Shown: positions 1-8,968, counted from the first letter of the stretch. The stretch: 64,000 nt of DNA from Vibrio porteresiae DSM 19223 (GCF_024347055.1 NZ_AP024895.1:248001-312000), one strand, 5' to 3'. Translations and numbers: made by a program. Notes: a model not told the origin generated them from the letters alone.

Positions 1-1184
1 ATGCCATTGGTTCATTGGGTCGTTTTGGTAACGAATTCGGTGGTTGGTACGATCTGAACTTGAATCAGCGTGTATATCAGGAAAATGGCCGTGAGGTCAG
101 TGCACATATTCAATTGGATGGTAACGAAACACAAAGTCGTACATCAGGCTTATTTGGTGAAGATGACAGTTATCTGCAATTCTCTGAGTTGTATGTTCGT
201 ACCAAAGGTTTTATCCCTGGTGCGCCTGATGCTGAATTTTGGGTCGGTCGTCATGCCATTCCTGTGTATGAAATTCAAATGCTGGACTGGAAAGGATACA
301 AAGCTGCTTCTGCTGCAGGGGTTGGTTTTGACAAGCTTGCGTTGGGTAAAGGGAACGTGAGTATCGCTTTGCTGCGTGAAGACTTTGACTATCTGACTAA
401 AACCAGAACCGATAGTGATGTTGATATGAACAGCAACACTTTGGATGTTCGTTATAAGAACATTCCAGTAACGGATGGTTTAACTCTTGAGTTGGATGGT
501 AAATACCAGTTTGCAAATAAATCTTCTAGTGTCGATGATGCCGAAGACTCAAGTGATTACTACAAGATTAAAGACGCTTACATGCTAGGTGCTCGCTTGC
601 ATCAAGCTTATGGTGACGGTGGCTTTGACGATATTAGCTTGCAGTATGCGAATAACTCATTTGCGAGTAACTTTGCCAACATCAGTGGTGCAAACGCCGA
701 TTATGGTCATGGGACCAACTCTTACTATGGTCACCACACCGATGGTTATGCATTCCGTGTGATGACTCAAGGTGAGAACTACTTCTTTGATAAGAACATG
801 ATCATGGCGCACGCGTTTGTCTATGCACAAGGTGATGATCTGTATGACTATCAACTTAATGATGATCATATGGACTTTAAATCAATGCGTGCAGTGGTTC
901 GTCCTGCCTATATTTGGGACCAATACAACCAGACCGGTGTTGAGCTAGGTTACTTTACTCAAACCAACACGATTGATTCGAAAGACTACGATGAGAGCGG
1001 CTATAAAGCGACGCTGTTCCACAGCTTTAAAGTGGCAACGAGTATGCTGCAATCTCGTCCAGAAATTCGTTTCTACAGCACCTACATTAAAGCCGAAGAC
1101 AATGATATTACTGATTTCACCTTCGATAGTAATCGTAAAGATCAATGGAGCTTTGGTGTTCAAGCCGAACTGTGGTGGCTGTAA
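1..1184 (+). CDS. Maltoporin-family (LamB-like) sugar porin, 3' part
   Basis: Outer-membrane channel for sugars, probably a trimeric beta-barrel of the maltoporin family. The gene is cut by the window start. The frame is open from base 3, so the signal peptide and first strands are missing. Visible family signs are the N-terminal barrel text GRFGNEFGGWYDLNLNQRVY, the segment FWVGRHAIPVYEIQMLDW that aligns with the LamB region around its first long strands, alternating aromatic strands, and the typical end FGVQAELWWL with a terminal aromatic strand. About 394 residues remain, against roughly 420-450 for complete members. Substrate cannot be told from the sequence. No sugar transport operon lies beside it; the next gene is a secreted esterase behind a terminator. 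The family call is fairly sure, the sugar is not. Confidence 0.8.
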   Translation, partial: AIGSLGRFGNEFGGWYDLNLNQRVYQENGREVSAHIQLDGNETQSRTSGLFGEDDSYLQFSELYVRTKGFIPGAPDAEFWVGRHAIPVYEIQMLDWKGYKAASAAGVGFDKLALGKGNVSIALLREDFDYLTKTRTDSDVDMNSNTLDVRYKNIPVTDGLTLELDGKYQFANKSSSVDDAEDSSDYYKIKDAYMLGARLHQAYGDGGFDDISLQYANNSFASNFANISGANADYGHGTNSYYGHHTDGYAFRVMTQGENYFFDKNMIMAHAFVYAQGDDLYDYQLNDDHMDFKSMRAVVRPAYIWDQYNQTGVELGYFTQTNTIDSKDYDESGYKATLFHSFKVATSMLQSRPEIRFYSTYIKAEDNDITDFTFDSNRKDQWSFGVQAELWWL

Positions 1185-1193
1185 TCCACAACA

Positions 1194-1219
1194 AGGGATG
1201 GCTTAGCCATCCCTTTTTT
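1194..1219 (+). terminator. Rho-independent terminator of the porin gene
   Basis: A perfect 9-bp stem (1194-1202 with 1206-1214), a 3-base loop and a run of six T, placed 10 bases after the porin stop codon. Confidence 0.9.
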
Positions 1220-1321
1220 GTATTTGCCAGATCTTATCGAGAGTTTTTATTTTTCAATGGATTATTCTTGAGCCAAGGATAAACGTCTTCCTATTAAACC
1301 CCAAAAAAGAGGGCCGTTGTG

Positions 1322-2908
1322 ATGAAACAGAAGTTGCTCAGTCGTTGTATTGTCGGTTTGTTATGTTCACTTGGTAGCTATGCCGTATTCGCGGGGCCAG
1401 TGGTCCAGACCGCTGCTGGCGAAGTTGAAGGTGTTAGCGCGAATAAAATCGATTCGTTTAAGGGAATTCCGTTTGCTAAGCCGCCAGTGGGCGAATTACG
1501 TTGGCGTGCACCACAACCTGTTTCGCCTTGGAAAGGTGTTTTTCAAGCTAATCAATATGGTCATGACTGTATGCAAAAGCCTTTTCCAAGCGATGCTGCG
1601 CCACTAGGTACAACACCAGCAGAGGATTGTTTGGTGCTTAATGTGTGGAAACCCACTCAAGCTTCAGAGCAATTACGACCTGTCATGGTGTGGATTTATG
1701 GTGGTGGTTTTGTCAATGGTGGGGCATCTCCTGCTGTTTACGATGCCAGTGAGTTTGCTCAACAAGGGATTGTGGCGGTGAGCTTTAACTATCGCCTCGG
1801 ACGATTTGGCTTTTTTGCACACCCGGCATTGGTGGCCGAAGGGAAACTGCATCCGCAAGAAGCTTTAGGCAACTATGGTTTTATGGATCAAATTGCCGCG
1901 CTTAAATGGGTGAAAGAGAACATTAAGCAGTTTGGTGGCGACCCTGAGAAAGTAACTATTGTGGGGGAATCTGCTGGTGGTTTTTCTAATCATGTCTTAC
2001 TCAATTCTCCTTTAGCGAAGGGATTATTTAGCCAAGCCATTATTCAATCCGGTTTGGGTCGACAATGGGAAAATTCGAAACGCCTAGATGCTCCTTTAAC
2101 CGATGTTGCTCACTCTGCTCAAGCCAATGGTGTCGCTTTTGCTGAGAAATGGCACATCAAAGGGGACGACAGTAAGGCACTGGCTCAGTTGCGAGCTTTA
2201 CCCGCATCAAGCGTGGTGGATGACATGAACATGATGAACATGAACAATCCCACATATTCAGGTCCAATGATTGATGGCAAAGTGATGGTTAAGCAGCCGC
2301 AGTCCTATTATTCAGCGGGTCAAAATTTGGATGTGCCGATTATGGTCGGCGCGAACAATGCGGATATCGGCTTTGCTCCAGTCGTGAAAACCACGCAAGA
2401 AGCACTCGCTGCTTTTGGCTCAGACCACTATCAAGCTGCCCTCGCTGCTTATGAATCCAATGGAATCAAAGCACCACAGGCGATAGCTCAAGCATTAGCG
2501 AGCGACAAATTGATGGTTGAACCTGCTCGTTACGTCGCTCAGCAGGCCGCGAATCAAGGTGGTCGTGCCTATCTTTATCGTTTCTCTTATGTCGCAGACG
2601 AGATGAAGTCACAGTGGCCAGGGGCGTTTCATGCCACCGATATCCCTTATACATTCAATACAGTGAAAGCGAAATATGGTGATCAACTGACCGCGAACGA
2701 CCAAGCGATGGCGAAAATGGTGAATCACTACTGGGTTAATTTTATAAAAACCGGTTCACCCAATAGTGCCGATCTCCCTACGTGGGATGCTTTCGATCCT
2801 AATATCGATAATTTAATGGTCTTTTCAGGTAAAGGTGTTAAGCAGACTCAAATGATGATTGACCCTTGGAAAGCGCGTCTAGATTTGGTGCAAGCGATTC
2901 AGCCATAA
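1322..2908 (+). CDS. Secreted type-B carboxylesterase
   Basis: Serine hydrolase of the carboxylesterase/cholinesterase (type B) alpha/beta-hydrolase family, which cuts carboxylic esters. Residues 1-24 look like a Sec signal peptide, so it probably acts in the periplasm or outside. The oxyanion-hole text YGGGF comes before the nucleophile elbow GESAGG (Ser217 with Met1 at 1322). The likely catalytic His is in HATDIPYTF near residue 437. The length of 528 residues is usual for the family. I chose the ATG at 1322 because the AGAGGG SD lies 8 bases upstream; a GTG three bases earlier is also open. It stands alone between a porin terminator and a convergent gene. The natural ester is unknown. Confidence 0.88.
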   Translation: MKQKLLSRCIVGLLCSLGSYAVFAGPVVQTAAGEVEGVSANKIDSFKGIPFAKPPVGELRWRAPQPVSPWKGVFQANQYGHDCMQKPFPSDAAPLGTTPAEDCLVLNVWKPTQASEQLRPVMVWIYGGGFVNGGASPAVYDASEFAQQGIVAVSFNYRLGRFGFFAHPALVAEGKLHPQEALGNYGFMDQIAALKWVKENIKQFGGDPEKVTIVGESAGGFSNHVLLNSPLAKGLFSQAIIQSGLGRQWENSKRLDAPLTDVAHSAQANGVAFAEKWHIKGDDSKALAQLRALPASSVVDDMNMMNMNNPTYSGPMIDGKVMVKQPQSYYSAGQNLDVPIMVGANNADIGFAPVVKTTQEALAAFGSDHYQAALAAYESNGIKAPQAIAQALASDKLMVEPARYVAQQAANQGGRAYLYRFSYVADEMKSQWPGAFHATDIPYTFNTVKAKYGDQLTANDQAMAKMVNHYWVNFIKTGSPNSADLPTWDAFDPNIDNLMVFSGKGVKQTQMMIDPWKARLDLVQAIQP

Positions 2909-2961
2909 GCTGCGTTTCTTCTGCCGTAAGCACACACAATCACAGCGTGCTCGATCTGGTT

Positions 2962-2985
2962 CTCCCCCTTGGTGTTAAGGGGGAG
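2962..2985. repeat. Strong GC hairpin between convergent genes
   Basis: A perfect 9-bp inverted repeat, CTCCCCCTT with AAGGGGGAG, around a 6-base loop in the gap between the esterase and the convergent CNNM gene. It has no T-run on either side, so it is a weak candidate for a shared terminator and could simply stabilise 3' ends. Confidence 0.5.
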
Positions 2986-3050
2986 TTAGCGCGCAATCGC
3001 CGCGGCTAATATGCTCGAGCTCGCGGTGCGCCTACAGCATGAGTTCGATG

Positions 3051-4187
3051 TTATGGACTCTCGTCACTGCCTTCCAATATCGGCTGTTTTGGTTTCTCAG
3101 GTTTGGTTTTATCTGTAGCTGGCTCGGCTTCTGGTTCATCGTCACGACTTTCAATCACGCCGTGAGTTTTCTTCCACGCTTCCCATTTTTCTGAGGCGAG
3201 CTTTTGCATATCCATGGTGTTGTCGGCTTCATCGACAATCTCTTCACCGAGTAAGTATTCGAAGATATCTTCTACGGTCACAATCCCGACCACTGTCCCG
3301 TATTCATCGACAACTAAAGAGAGCTGCTGACGGCGTTTGATCATTTGCTCGAAGGTTTTTGGCAAGCTGAAGGTTTTTAGCACCGTATAGATAGGGCGCA
3401 TCACCGAACCTAAAGTTTTACCGCCAAGCCCTGATTGTTGCAGTTTAAACAGCTCTAAGCGATGGACAAAACCAACGATGTTTTCGCGTGTTTCGCTATA
3501 AACCAAGGGCCTTGAGAACGGGGTGTCTTTGTGGAGTTTAAGAAACTCATCAATGGTTAGGGATTCATTAACTCGAAACAGTACCGTTCTTGGCGTGATC
3601 ACATGAGTAATTGGCACGCTCTGTAGCGCAAGCAAGTTATTAAGAATACGAGACTCACCTTCATCCATTTCACCACTTTCGTTGGCGAGTAACGCCATAG
3701 CGGACATCTCTTCACGGTATTTAGGATGTTCCGCTTTACGTGATAAGCGGCTGGTGATCTGCTGTGAGAACCAAACAAATGGGGTAAGAAACCACACCAT
3801 CCATTTGAGAATTCGAGCGGTTGTTGGAGCGAGTTCGCGCCAATATGAGGCACCGATGGTTTTTGGCAATATTTCAGACAGCACCAAAATACCAAAAGTG
3901 AGGGCAGCAGAAAACACACCTAACCATTCACTGCCAAATACCACTGCAGCTTGCGCGCCTGCACTGGCTGCACCTATGGTGTGGGCTATGGTATTGAGCG
4001 TTAAAATCGATGCAAGTGGACGGTCAATGTCCGCTTTGAGATCGGTAAGGCGCTGGGCAGCTGGGTCGCCTTTTTGACGTAGCTGGGCAATGTAGCTTGG
4101 GGTAATACAAAGTAGAACGGCTTCAAGTACCGAACAGATGAATGAAACGCCAATCGCTACACTAATGTAGACGGTAAGCAGAAACAT
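3051..4187 (-). CDS. CNNM-domain membrane protein with CBS pair (DUF21 family)
   Basis: Inner-membrane protein of the CNNM/DUF21 family, whose members are linked to magnesium, cobalt or sodium-coupled cation efflux. The first 165 residues or so are hydrophobic with four likely membrane segments, starting MFLLTVYISVAIGVSFICSV. A CBS pair follows at about residues 190-310, including HVITPRTVLFRVNES and VVDEYGTVVGIVTVEDIFE, the usual nucleotide-sensing module. The C-terminal CorC/HlyC transporter-associated domain seen in longer relatives is absent; instead there is a short charged tail rich in E, K and P. The start has AAGGA six bases upstream. It is monocistronic and divergent from hupA. The ion is not predictable; the older name hemolysin is not supported. 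Confidence 0.85.
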   Translation of the reverse strand: MFLLTVYISVAIGVSFICSVLEAVLLCITPSYIAQLRQKGDPAAQRLTDLKADIDRPLASILTLNTIAHTIGAASAGAQAAVVFGSEWLGVFSAALTFGILVLSEILPKTIGASYWRELAPTTARILKWMVWFLTPFVWFSQQITSRLSRKAEHPKYREEMSAMALLANESGEMDEGESRILNNLLALQSVPITHVITPRTVLFRVNESLTIDEFLKLHKDTPFSRPLVYSETRENIVGFVHRLELFKLQQSGLGGKTLGSVMRPIYTVLKTFSLPKTFEQMIKRRQQLSLVVDEYGTVVGIVTVEDIFEYLLGEEIVDEADNTMDMQKLASEKWEAWKKTHGVIESRDDEPEAEPATDKTKPEKPKQPILEGSDESP

Positions 4188-4634
4188 GGTGGATCCTTAT
4201 GATGTGTCCAATCTTAGCTGATGGCCCATTGCCATGCACCGATTGTAACTGAGTTAAAGTATAACCAAATAACTTCAAAGCAGAGGTGCTTAATTGCTCA
4301 CTCGTTAACCGACAAAGTTATTTGGGTATCACTTTTTAGCTGTTTCTCTTTATGGTTGAGTTGGTTGCTTTTTGCCAAAAACTCCCATAAAAGCAGGGAC
4401 AAACACCGTTTGTGCTCTGTATTTAAGCGTCTCTCTCGCTATAAAATGAGGCCATTTTAGTGTCAAAACAAGCGTGAATAACCGGTCAAAGAGTAACAAA
4501 TTGTGAGCTCTTACTCATATTATGGTTAAAAGTGCGTCAGAGTAACTCATCTTGCACGACAAACCTTTGCCATACGGACTATTTATGCTTTAGAGTGAAG
4601 TGAATTCGATAACCTATTTAAGAAGGGAAACCTA
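4188..4634. other. Upstream region between the CNNM gene and hupA
   Basis: This 447-base gap should carry the divergent promoters of the CNNM gene and hupA. I saw no RNA gene, repeat or convincing protein. An open frame at 4221-4460 has no SD and no family features. AT-rich stretches before hupA (4540-4610) probably hold its promoter, but I could not pick a unique -35/-10 pair. Confidence 0.5.
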
Positions 4635-4907
4635 ATGAACAAGACCCAATTGATCGACTTTATCGCAGAGAAAGCTGACCTATCAAAAGCTCAAGCTAAA
4701 GCTGCTCTTGAAGCTACTCTAGGTGCGGTAGAAGGCGCGCTAAAAGAGGGTGACCAAGTTCAACTAATTGGTTTTGGTACATTTAAAGTAAATCATCGTG
4801 CAGCTCGCACTGGCCGTAACCCTAAAACTGGTGACGAGATCCAAATCGCAGCAGCAAATGTACCAGCATTCGTCGCTGGTAAAGCTCTGAAAGATTCAGT
4901 GAAATAA
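4635..4907 (+). CDS. hupA: DNA-binding protein HU, alpha subunit
   Basis: Small nucleoid protein that binds and bends DNA without strict sequence specificity, as a homodimer or with HU-beta. It has the standard 90 residues. The beta-arm that enters the minor groove is visible in GFGTFKVNHRAARTGRNPKT (residues 48-67, with the conserved RNP turn), and the N-terminal helices MNKTQLIDFIAEKADLSKAQ are near-identical to enterobacterial HupA. The SD AAGGGA lies upstream of the ATG. The neighbourhood (DUF1481 lipoprotein downstream, purHD nearby) matches hupA rather than hupB, which sits beside lon. A terminator follows at once, so it is transcribed mainly alone. Confidence 0.97.
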   Translation: MNKTQLIDFIAEKADLSKAQAKAALEATLGAVEGALKEGDQVQLIGFGTFKVNHRAARTGRNPKTGDEIQIAAANVPAFVAGKALKDSVK

Positions 4908-4916
4908 GTGTTCTGT

Positions 4917-4940
4917 AACGCCGGGTTCGCCCGGCGTTCT
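4917..4940 (+). terminator. Terminator of hupA
   Basis: Perfect 9-bp stem AACGCCGGG with CCCGGCGTT around a TTCG tetraloop, followed by CTTTATT, just after the hupA stop. The T-tract is short. Confidence 0.85.
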
Positions 4941-4957
4941 TTATTCAAGCCATAATT

Positions 4958-5650
4958 ATGAAGTTACGTATCGTTCCTTTTCTTCTGGCCGCTGTTCTTG
5001 CTGGCTGTTCTTCTTCTATTCCAACGCCTAAATTGGTGAATACCCATCATTACACTGGTGGTGAACGCATTGGTGATGAAGCGCGTTATTATTGGTTTAC
5101 TGAGAAAAACAACGTACCAGAGCAAGCATCGGATTACGTGGTCGCAGGCGCTTATAACTGGTACAAAACCACCTATCGTTGGGAAGATGGTTTTGTACGA
5201 GAAATTTCTCGCGTAGGGGAACGCCTACAAAATGAGGAAGTTGCCCCCTTTGAAACCTTGCTGCGTTTTGATAGCCATGGGGAAGCCATCTATCAACGTT
5301 ATCGACTGGACGGTAAGGTGCTGCCTTTGTCGACCGAGCAGATCGATCAATACGTCAAACAAGCGCGTTATGCCACTAAAGTGACTCAAGATCAGCAGAA
5401 ACAAGGTTTGGAGTTGATTCAAGGTGTTTGGAATGGGCAGGAGTTCGAGAGCTGCAACGATACCAAATATCAAAAACTGCAATTTAATGACACCTTGCCG
5501 AGTTTGGTTATTAACCGCTTAGCGTCCTTAGATAGTTATATCGCGTTTATCGGTAAAGTGAACAAAGACACCGTCTACATCGATACGCTGCTGACGTTAG
5601 CCGAAGGTTCTCACGACTGTATGCAAGCCCCCGATTTATTGGCTAAGTAA
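4958..5650 (+). CDS. DUF1481 lipoprotein (YjaH family)
   Basis: Predicted lipoprotein of unknown function. The N-terminus MKLRIVPFLLAAVLAGC is a lipoprotein signal with the lipobox LAGC, placing the lipidated Cys at residue 17. The residue after Cys is Ser, which favours sorting to the outer membrane. The remaining 213 residues are soluble and match the DUF1481 family that also lies after hupA in E. coli (yjaH). The conserved position beside hupA is the main contextual evidence. It starts 18 bases after the hupA terminator stem and has only a weak SD, so it may depend on readthrough or a local promoter. No catalytic motif is seen. Confidence 0.8.
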   Translation: MKLRIVPFLLAAVLAGCSSSIPTPKLVNTHHYTGGERIGDEARYYWFTEKNNVPEQASDYVVAGAYNWYKTTYRWEDGFVREISRVGERLQNEEVAPFETLLRFDSHGEAIYQRYRLDGKVLPLSTEQIDQYVKQARYATKVTQDQQKQGLELIQGVWNGQEFESCNDTKYQKLQFNDTLPSLVINRLASLDSYIAFIGKVNKDTVYIDTLLTLAEGSHDCMQAPDLLAK

Positions 5651-5694
5651 TTCGGATGTGACCATTTCAATGGCTGCAAAATAGATATAAATAA

Positions 5695-5722
5695 AAAAAG
5701 CGCTGAATCATCAGCGCTTTTT
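5695..5722. terminator. Bidirectional terminator between the DUF1481 gene and purD
   Basis: Perfect 12-bp stem AAAAAGCGCTGA with TCAGCGCTTTTT and an ATCA loop between two convergent genes. It has A/T runs on both flanks, so it can stop transcription in both directions. Confidence 0.92.
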
Positions 5723-5747
5723 CAATTTTGTTTATCGCAAAGAGCGA

Positions 5748-7037
5748 TTATTTTTCTGCTTGTTCACGAGCAATCGCACGGTAGCCGATGTCGTTGCGGT
5801 AGAACATGCCGTTCCAGCTGACTTGTTTAGCAAGCGCATAAGCACGTTGCTGTGCTTCAGAAACCGTGTTGCCTAGTGCGGTTGCACACAGTACACGACC
5901 ACCGTTAGTCACAACGTTGCCTTGTTTTTCAGAAGTACCTGCGTGGAAGATTTTTTGACCTTCAGCTTCAGCTGTAGGTAGAGTGATTACGTCGCCTTTG
6001 TTGTAGTCGCCAGGGTAACCACCCGCCGCTAGAACGATACCGATAGACGCACGAGGATCCCATTTCGATTCTACTTGGTCTAGCTTGCCTTCTAGCGCTG
6101 CTTGGCAAAGTTCAACCAAATCTGATTGCATGCGCATCATGATAGGTTGAGTTTCTGGATCACCAAAGCGGCAGTTGTACTCGATCACTTTTGGTGTGCC
6201 TTCGCTGTCGATCATCAGACCTGCGTATAGGAAACCAGTGTAAGGGTGACCTTCTGCTTCCATACCGCGCACAGTAGGGTAGATCACTTCTTCCATAATG
6301 CGATTATGGATGTCTGGAGTCACTACAGGTGCTGGAGAGTAAGCACCCATACCGCCAGTGTTAGGGCCAGTATCCTTGTCACCAACACGTTTGTGGTCTT
6401 GGCTAGTTGCCATAGGCAGAACGTTTTTACCGTCAACCATCACGATGAAGCTGGCTTCTTCGCCATCAAGGAACTCTTCGATAACCACGCGGCTACCTGC
6501 ATCGCCAAAGGCATTGCCTGCTAGCATGTCTTTGATCGCGTCTTCTGCTTCTTCAAGAGTCATCGCAACGATAACGCCTTTACCTGCAGCAAGACCGTCA
6601 GCTTTAACTACGATTGGTGCACCTTGTTCACGAACGTAAGCAAGCGCTGCGTCCATATCAGTGAAGTTCGCGTAAGCCGCCGTTGGAATGTTGTGGCGCG
6701 CAAGGAAATCTTTCGTAAACGCTTTTGAGCCTTCAAGCTGCGCAGCGCCTTTGGTTGGGCCAAAGATTGGCAGATTAGCTTCACGGAACGCGTCAACCAC
6801 ACCAATAACTAGTGGGACTTCTGGGCCGACAATAGTCAGTTCAATCGCATTATCTTTCGCAAAAGCAACTAAGCCTGCAATATCTTCAACAGCGATATTC
6901 ACGTTTTCTAGTTTTGGTTCTAGAGCGGTACCTGCATTACCTGGAGCAATAAAAACTTTTGCTACATCAGGGTTTTGTGCAACTTTCCAACCTAGAGCGT
7001 GTTCACGACCACCGGAACCGATTACCAATACATTCAT
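5748..7037 (-). CDS. purD: Phosphoribosylamine-glycine ligase (GAR synthetase)
   Basis: Cytosolic ATP-grasp ligase that joins phosphoribosylamine and glycine to make GAR, the second step of de novo purine synthesis. It has 429 residues, the usual length. The start MNVLVIGSGGREHALGWKVA is the GARS N-domain phosphate loop. The ATP-grasp region contains KADGLAAGKGVIVA, and the GARS signature RFGDPETQP lies near residue 290. It follows purH on the same strand after a 104-base spacer that holds two hairpins. purH and purD are together in most gamma-proteobacteria, so they form one purine operon with possible tuning of purD in the spacer. Confidence 0.98.
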   Translation of the reverse strand: MNVLVIGSGGREHALGWKVAQNPDVAKVFIAPGNAGTALEPKLENVNIAVEDIAGLVAFAKDNAIELTIVGPEVPLVIGVVDAFREANLPIFGPTKGAAQLEGSKAFTKDFLARHNIPTAAYANFTDMDAALAYVREQGAPIVVKADGLAAGKGVIVAMTLEEAEDAIKDMLAGNAFGDAGSRVVIEEFLDGEEASFIVMVDGKNVLPMATSQDHKRVGDKDTGPNTGGMGAYSPAPVVTPDIHNRIMEEVIYPTVRGMEAEGHPYTGFLYAGLMIDSEGTPKVIEYNCRFGDPETQPIMMRMQSDLVELCQAALEGKLDQVESKWDPRASIGIVLAAGGYPGDYNKGDVITLPTAEAEGQKIFHAGTSEKQGNVVTNGGRVLCATALGNTVSEAQQRAYALAKQVSWNGMFYRNDIGYRAIAREQAEK

Positions 7038-7083
7038 CTTTGAATCCTTGTAACTATGAGGACTTTCTATGAGTAGATAAAGG

Positions 7084-7132
7084 ACATCCTAAAGGATGTA
7101 AAAATAAACCAGCCCACAGGAGTGGACTGGTT
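7084..7132 (-). terminator. Tandem hairpins between purH and purD (terminator/attenuator)
   Basis: Read on the minus strand after the purH stop: an 11-bp stem (7122-7132 with 7107-7117, one mismatch) followed by a T-rich tract at 7100-7106, then a second 7-bp inverted repeat (7084-7090 with 7093-7099). The first looks like an intrinsic terminator inside the purH-purD operon. It may lower purD expression or act as a partial terminator. Confidence 0.7.
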
Positions 7133-7141
7133 GAGCATATC

Positions 7142-8734
7142 TTAGTGACGGAAGTGGCGCATACCGGTAAATACCATTGCCATGCCGTGTTCGTCAGCTG
7201 CTGCGATAACTTCGTCATCACGCATTGAACCGCCAGGTTGGATAACACAAGTCACGCCCGCTTCTGCCGCCGCATCGATACCGTCGCGGAATGGGAAGAA
7301 TGCATCAGACGCCATCACAGTGCCTTGCACTTCCAAACCTTCGTCAGCAGCTTTGATACCTGCAATTTTAGCAGAGTAAACGCGGCTCATTTGGCCTGCA
7401 CCAACGCCGATAGTCATGTCGCCTTTGGCGTATACAATGGCGTTAGACTTAACAAATTTTGCTACTTTCCAGCAGAATAGAGCGTCTTTTAGCTCTGCTT
7501 CAGTTGGTTGACGTTTGGTAACGACTTTCAGATCGTCAATAGTCACCATACCGTGGTCACGGTCTTGAACTAGCAGGCCGCCATTCACGCGTTTCACGTC
7601 AAAACCAGTCGATTGCGCAGTCCATTCGCCACACTCAAGTAGGCGTAGGTTTTTCTTCGCTGCAATCACTTCAACCGCTTCTGCAGTCACTTTAGGAGCG
7701 ATGATCACTTCCGCAAATTGACGGTCGATGATCGCTTGTGCAGTCGCTGCATCTAATTCGCGGTTGAACGCGATGATGCCACCGAAGGCTGAAGTTGGGT
7801 CAGTTTTGAATGCACGATCGTAAGCTTCTAGGATGTTTGCACCTAGTGCTACACCACATGGGTTAGCGTGTTTTACGATAACACAGGCTGGTTCGTCGAA
7901 CTCTTTCACACACTCTAGCGCTGCATCAGTGTCAGCGATGTTGTTGTAAGAAAGCGCTTTACCTTGCAGTTGTTTAGCTGAAGAGACAGAACCGTTTTGT
8001 GCGTCGCTTTCTACGTAGAAAGCCGCAGCTTGGTGGCTGTTTTCGCCGTAACGCATGTCTTGTTTTTTCTCGAACTGCATGTTGAAAGTACGAGGGAATT
8101 TAGACTCTGCGTCGCCTTCTTTGTTTTCGCCGTAAGAAGGAACCATAGTACCGAAGTAGTTTGCGATCATACCGTCGTAAGCCGCAGTGTGTTCAAATGC
8201 AGCAATCGCTAAGTCGAAACGAGTCTCTAGAGTAAGAGATTTGTCGTTTGCGTCCATTTCAGCAATAACGCGGTCGTAATCAGAAGCATTCACTACGATA
8301 GTCACATCTTTGTGGTTTTTCGCTGCAGAGCGAACCATAGTTGGACCACCGATATCGATGTTTTCCACTGCGTCTGCAAGCGTGCAGTCTGGTTTTGCTA
8401 CTGTTTGAGCAAATGGGTAGAGGTTCACTACGACCATATCGATAGGTTTGATACCGTGCTCAGCCATAATAGCGTCGTCTTGACCACGACGGCCTAGGAC
8501 ACCACCATGAACTTTAGGGTGAAGCGTTTTTACGCGTCCATCCATCATTTCTGGAAAACCTGTGTAATCAGAAACTTCGGTTACAGCAATACCTTGCTCT
8601 GCTAGTAGGCGAGCTGTGCCACCTGTAGACAGAATGTCGACACCGCGCTCTGTAAGCGCTTTTGCAAACTCAACAATACCGGTTTTATCTGATACGCTGA
8701 TGAGTGCGCGACGGATTGGACGAGCGTTATTCAT
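7142..8734 (-). CDS. purH: Bifunctional AICAR formyltransferase / IMP cyclohydrolase
   Basis: Bifunctional cytosolic enzyme for the last two steps of IMP synthesis: 10-formyl-THF-dependent formylation of AICAR, then ring closure to IMP. It has 530 residues, the usual size. The N-terminal MGS-like cyclohydrolase domain runs to about residue 195 and contains FPEMMDGRVKTLHPKVHGG (residues 60-78). The formyltransferase domain follows with its catalytic Lys-His pair in KHANPCG (K288, H289). The end GMAMVFTGMRHFRH is typical. It is the first gene of the purH-purD operon. A PurR-like palindrome lies 150 bases upstream, and zntR is divergent. Confidence 0.98.
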   Translation of the reverse strand: MNNARPIRRALISVSDKTGIVEFAKALTERGVDILSTGGTARLLAEQGIAVTEVSDYTGFPEMMDGRVKTLHPKVHGGVLGRRGQDDAIMAEHGIKPIDMVVVNLYPFAQTVAKPDCTLADAVENIDIGGPTMVRSAAKNHKDVTIVVNASDYDRVIAEMDANDKSLTLETRFDLAIAAFEHTAAYDGMIANYFGTMVPSYGENKEGDAESKFPRTFNMQFEKKQDMRYGENSHQAAAFYVESDAQNGSVSSAKQLQGKALSYNNIADTDAALECVKEFDEPACVIVKHANPCGVALGANILEAYDRAFKTDPTSAFGGIIAFNRELDAATAQAIIDRQFAEVIIAPKVTAEAVEVIAAKKNLRLLECGEWTAQSTGFDVKRVNGGLLVQDRDHGMVTIDDLKVVTKRQPTEAELKDALFCWKVAKFVKSNAIVYAKGDMTIGVGAGQMSRVYSAKIAGIKAADEGLEVQGTVMASDAFFPFRDGIDAAAEAGVTCVIQPGGSMRDDEVIAAADEHGMAMVFTGMRHFRH

Positions 8735-8855
8735 GCTTCCCTTTTCCTCAAATTCTTGGAGTTAATGACGAAAGATACTTGCTCAACTCAACCTAAACTG
8801 TGTAAACAGTGGATTGTGTTTGGTAAGGACCTTACGTCGAATTTTGATGGCGCGT

Positions 8856-8900
8856 ATTCTAACTAATTTATTACATAAAAGCTCGCGCAATCGTTTGGCA
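8856..8900 (-). promoter_or_regulatory. purH promoter region with PurR-like operator
   Basis: The minus strand shows a -10-like TAGAAT (8856-8861) followed by a GCGCC-rich discriminator. A palindrome at 8885-8900, GCGCAATCGTTTGGCA, matches the PurR consensus at 11 of 16 positions, including the central CGTTTG. It sits at or just upstream of the expected -35, where repressor binding would block transcription. The -35 element itself is poor, so the exact promoter is uncertain. Confidence 0.5.
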
Positions 8901-8968
8901 TGCGAAAAATAATCGCTAAAACGACCTTTTTCAAGTGAAAAATTTAACTAACAAACAATGAGGCATCC

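Noticed and set aside
4221..4460. 79-codon plus-strand frame before hupA
   Set aside because: No SD, no recognisable domain, and it lies in the promoter gap.
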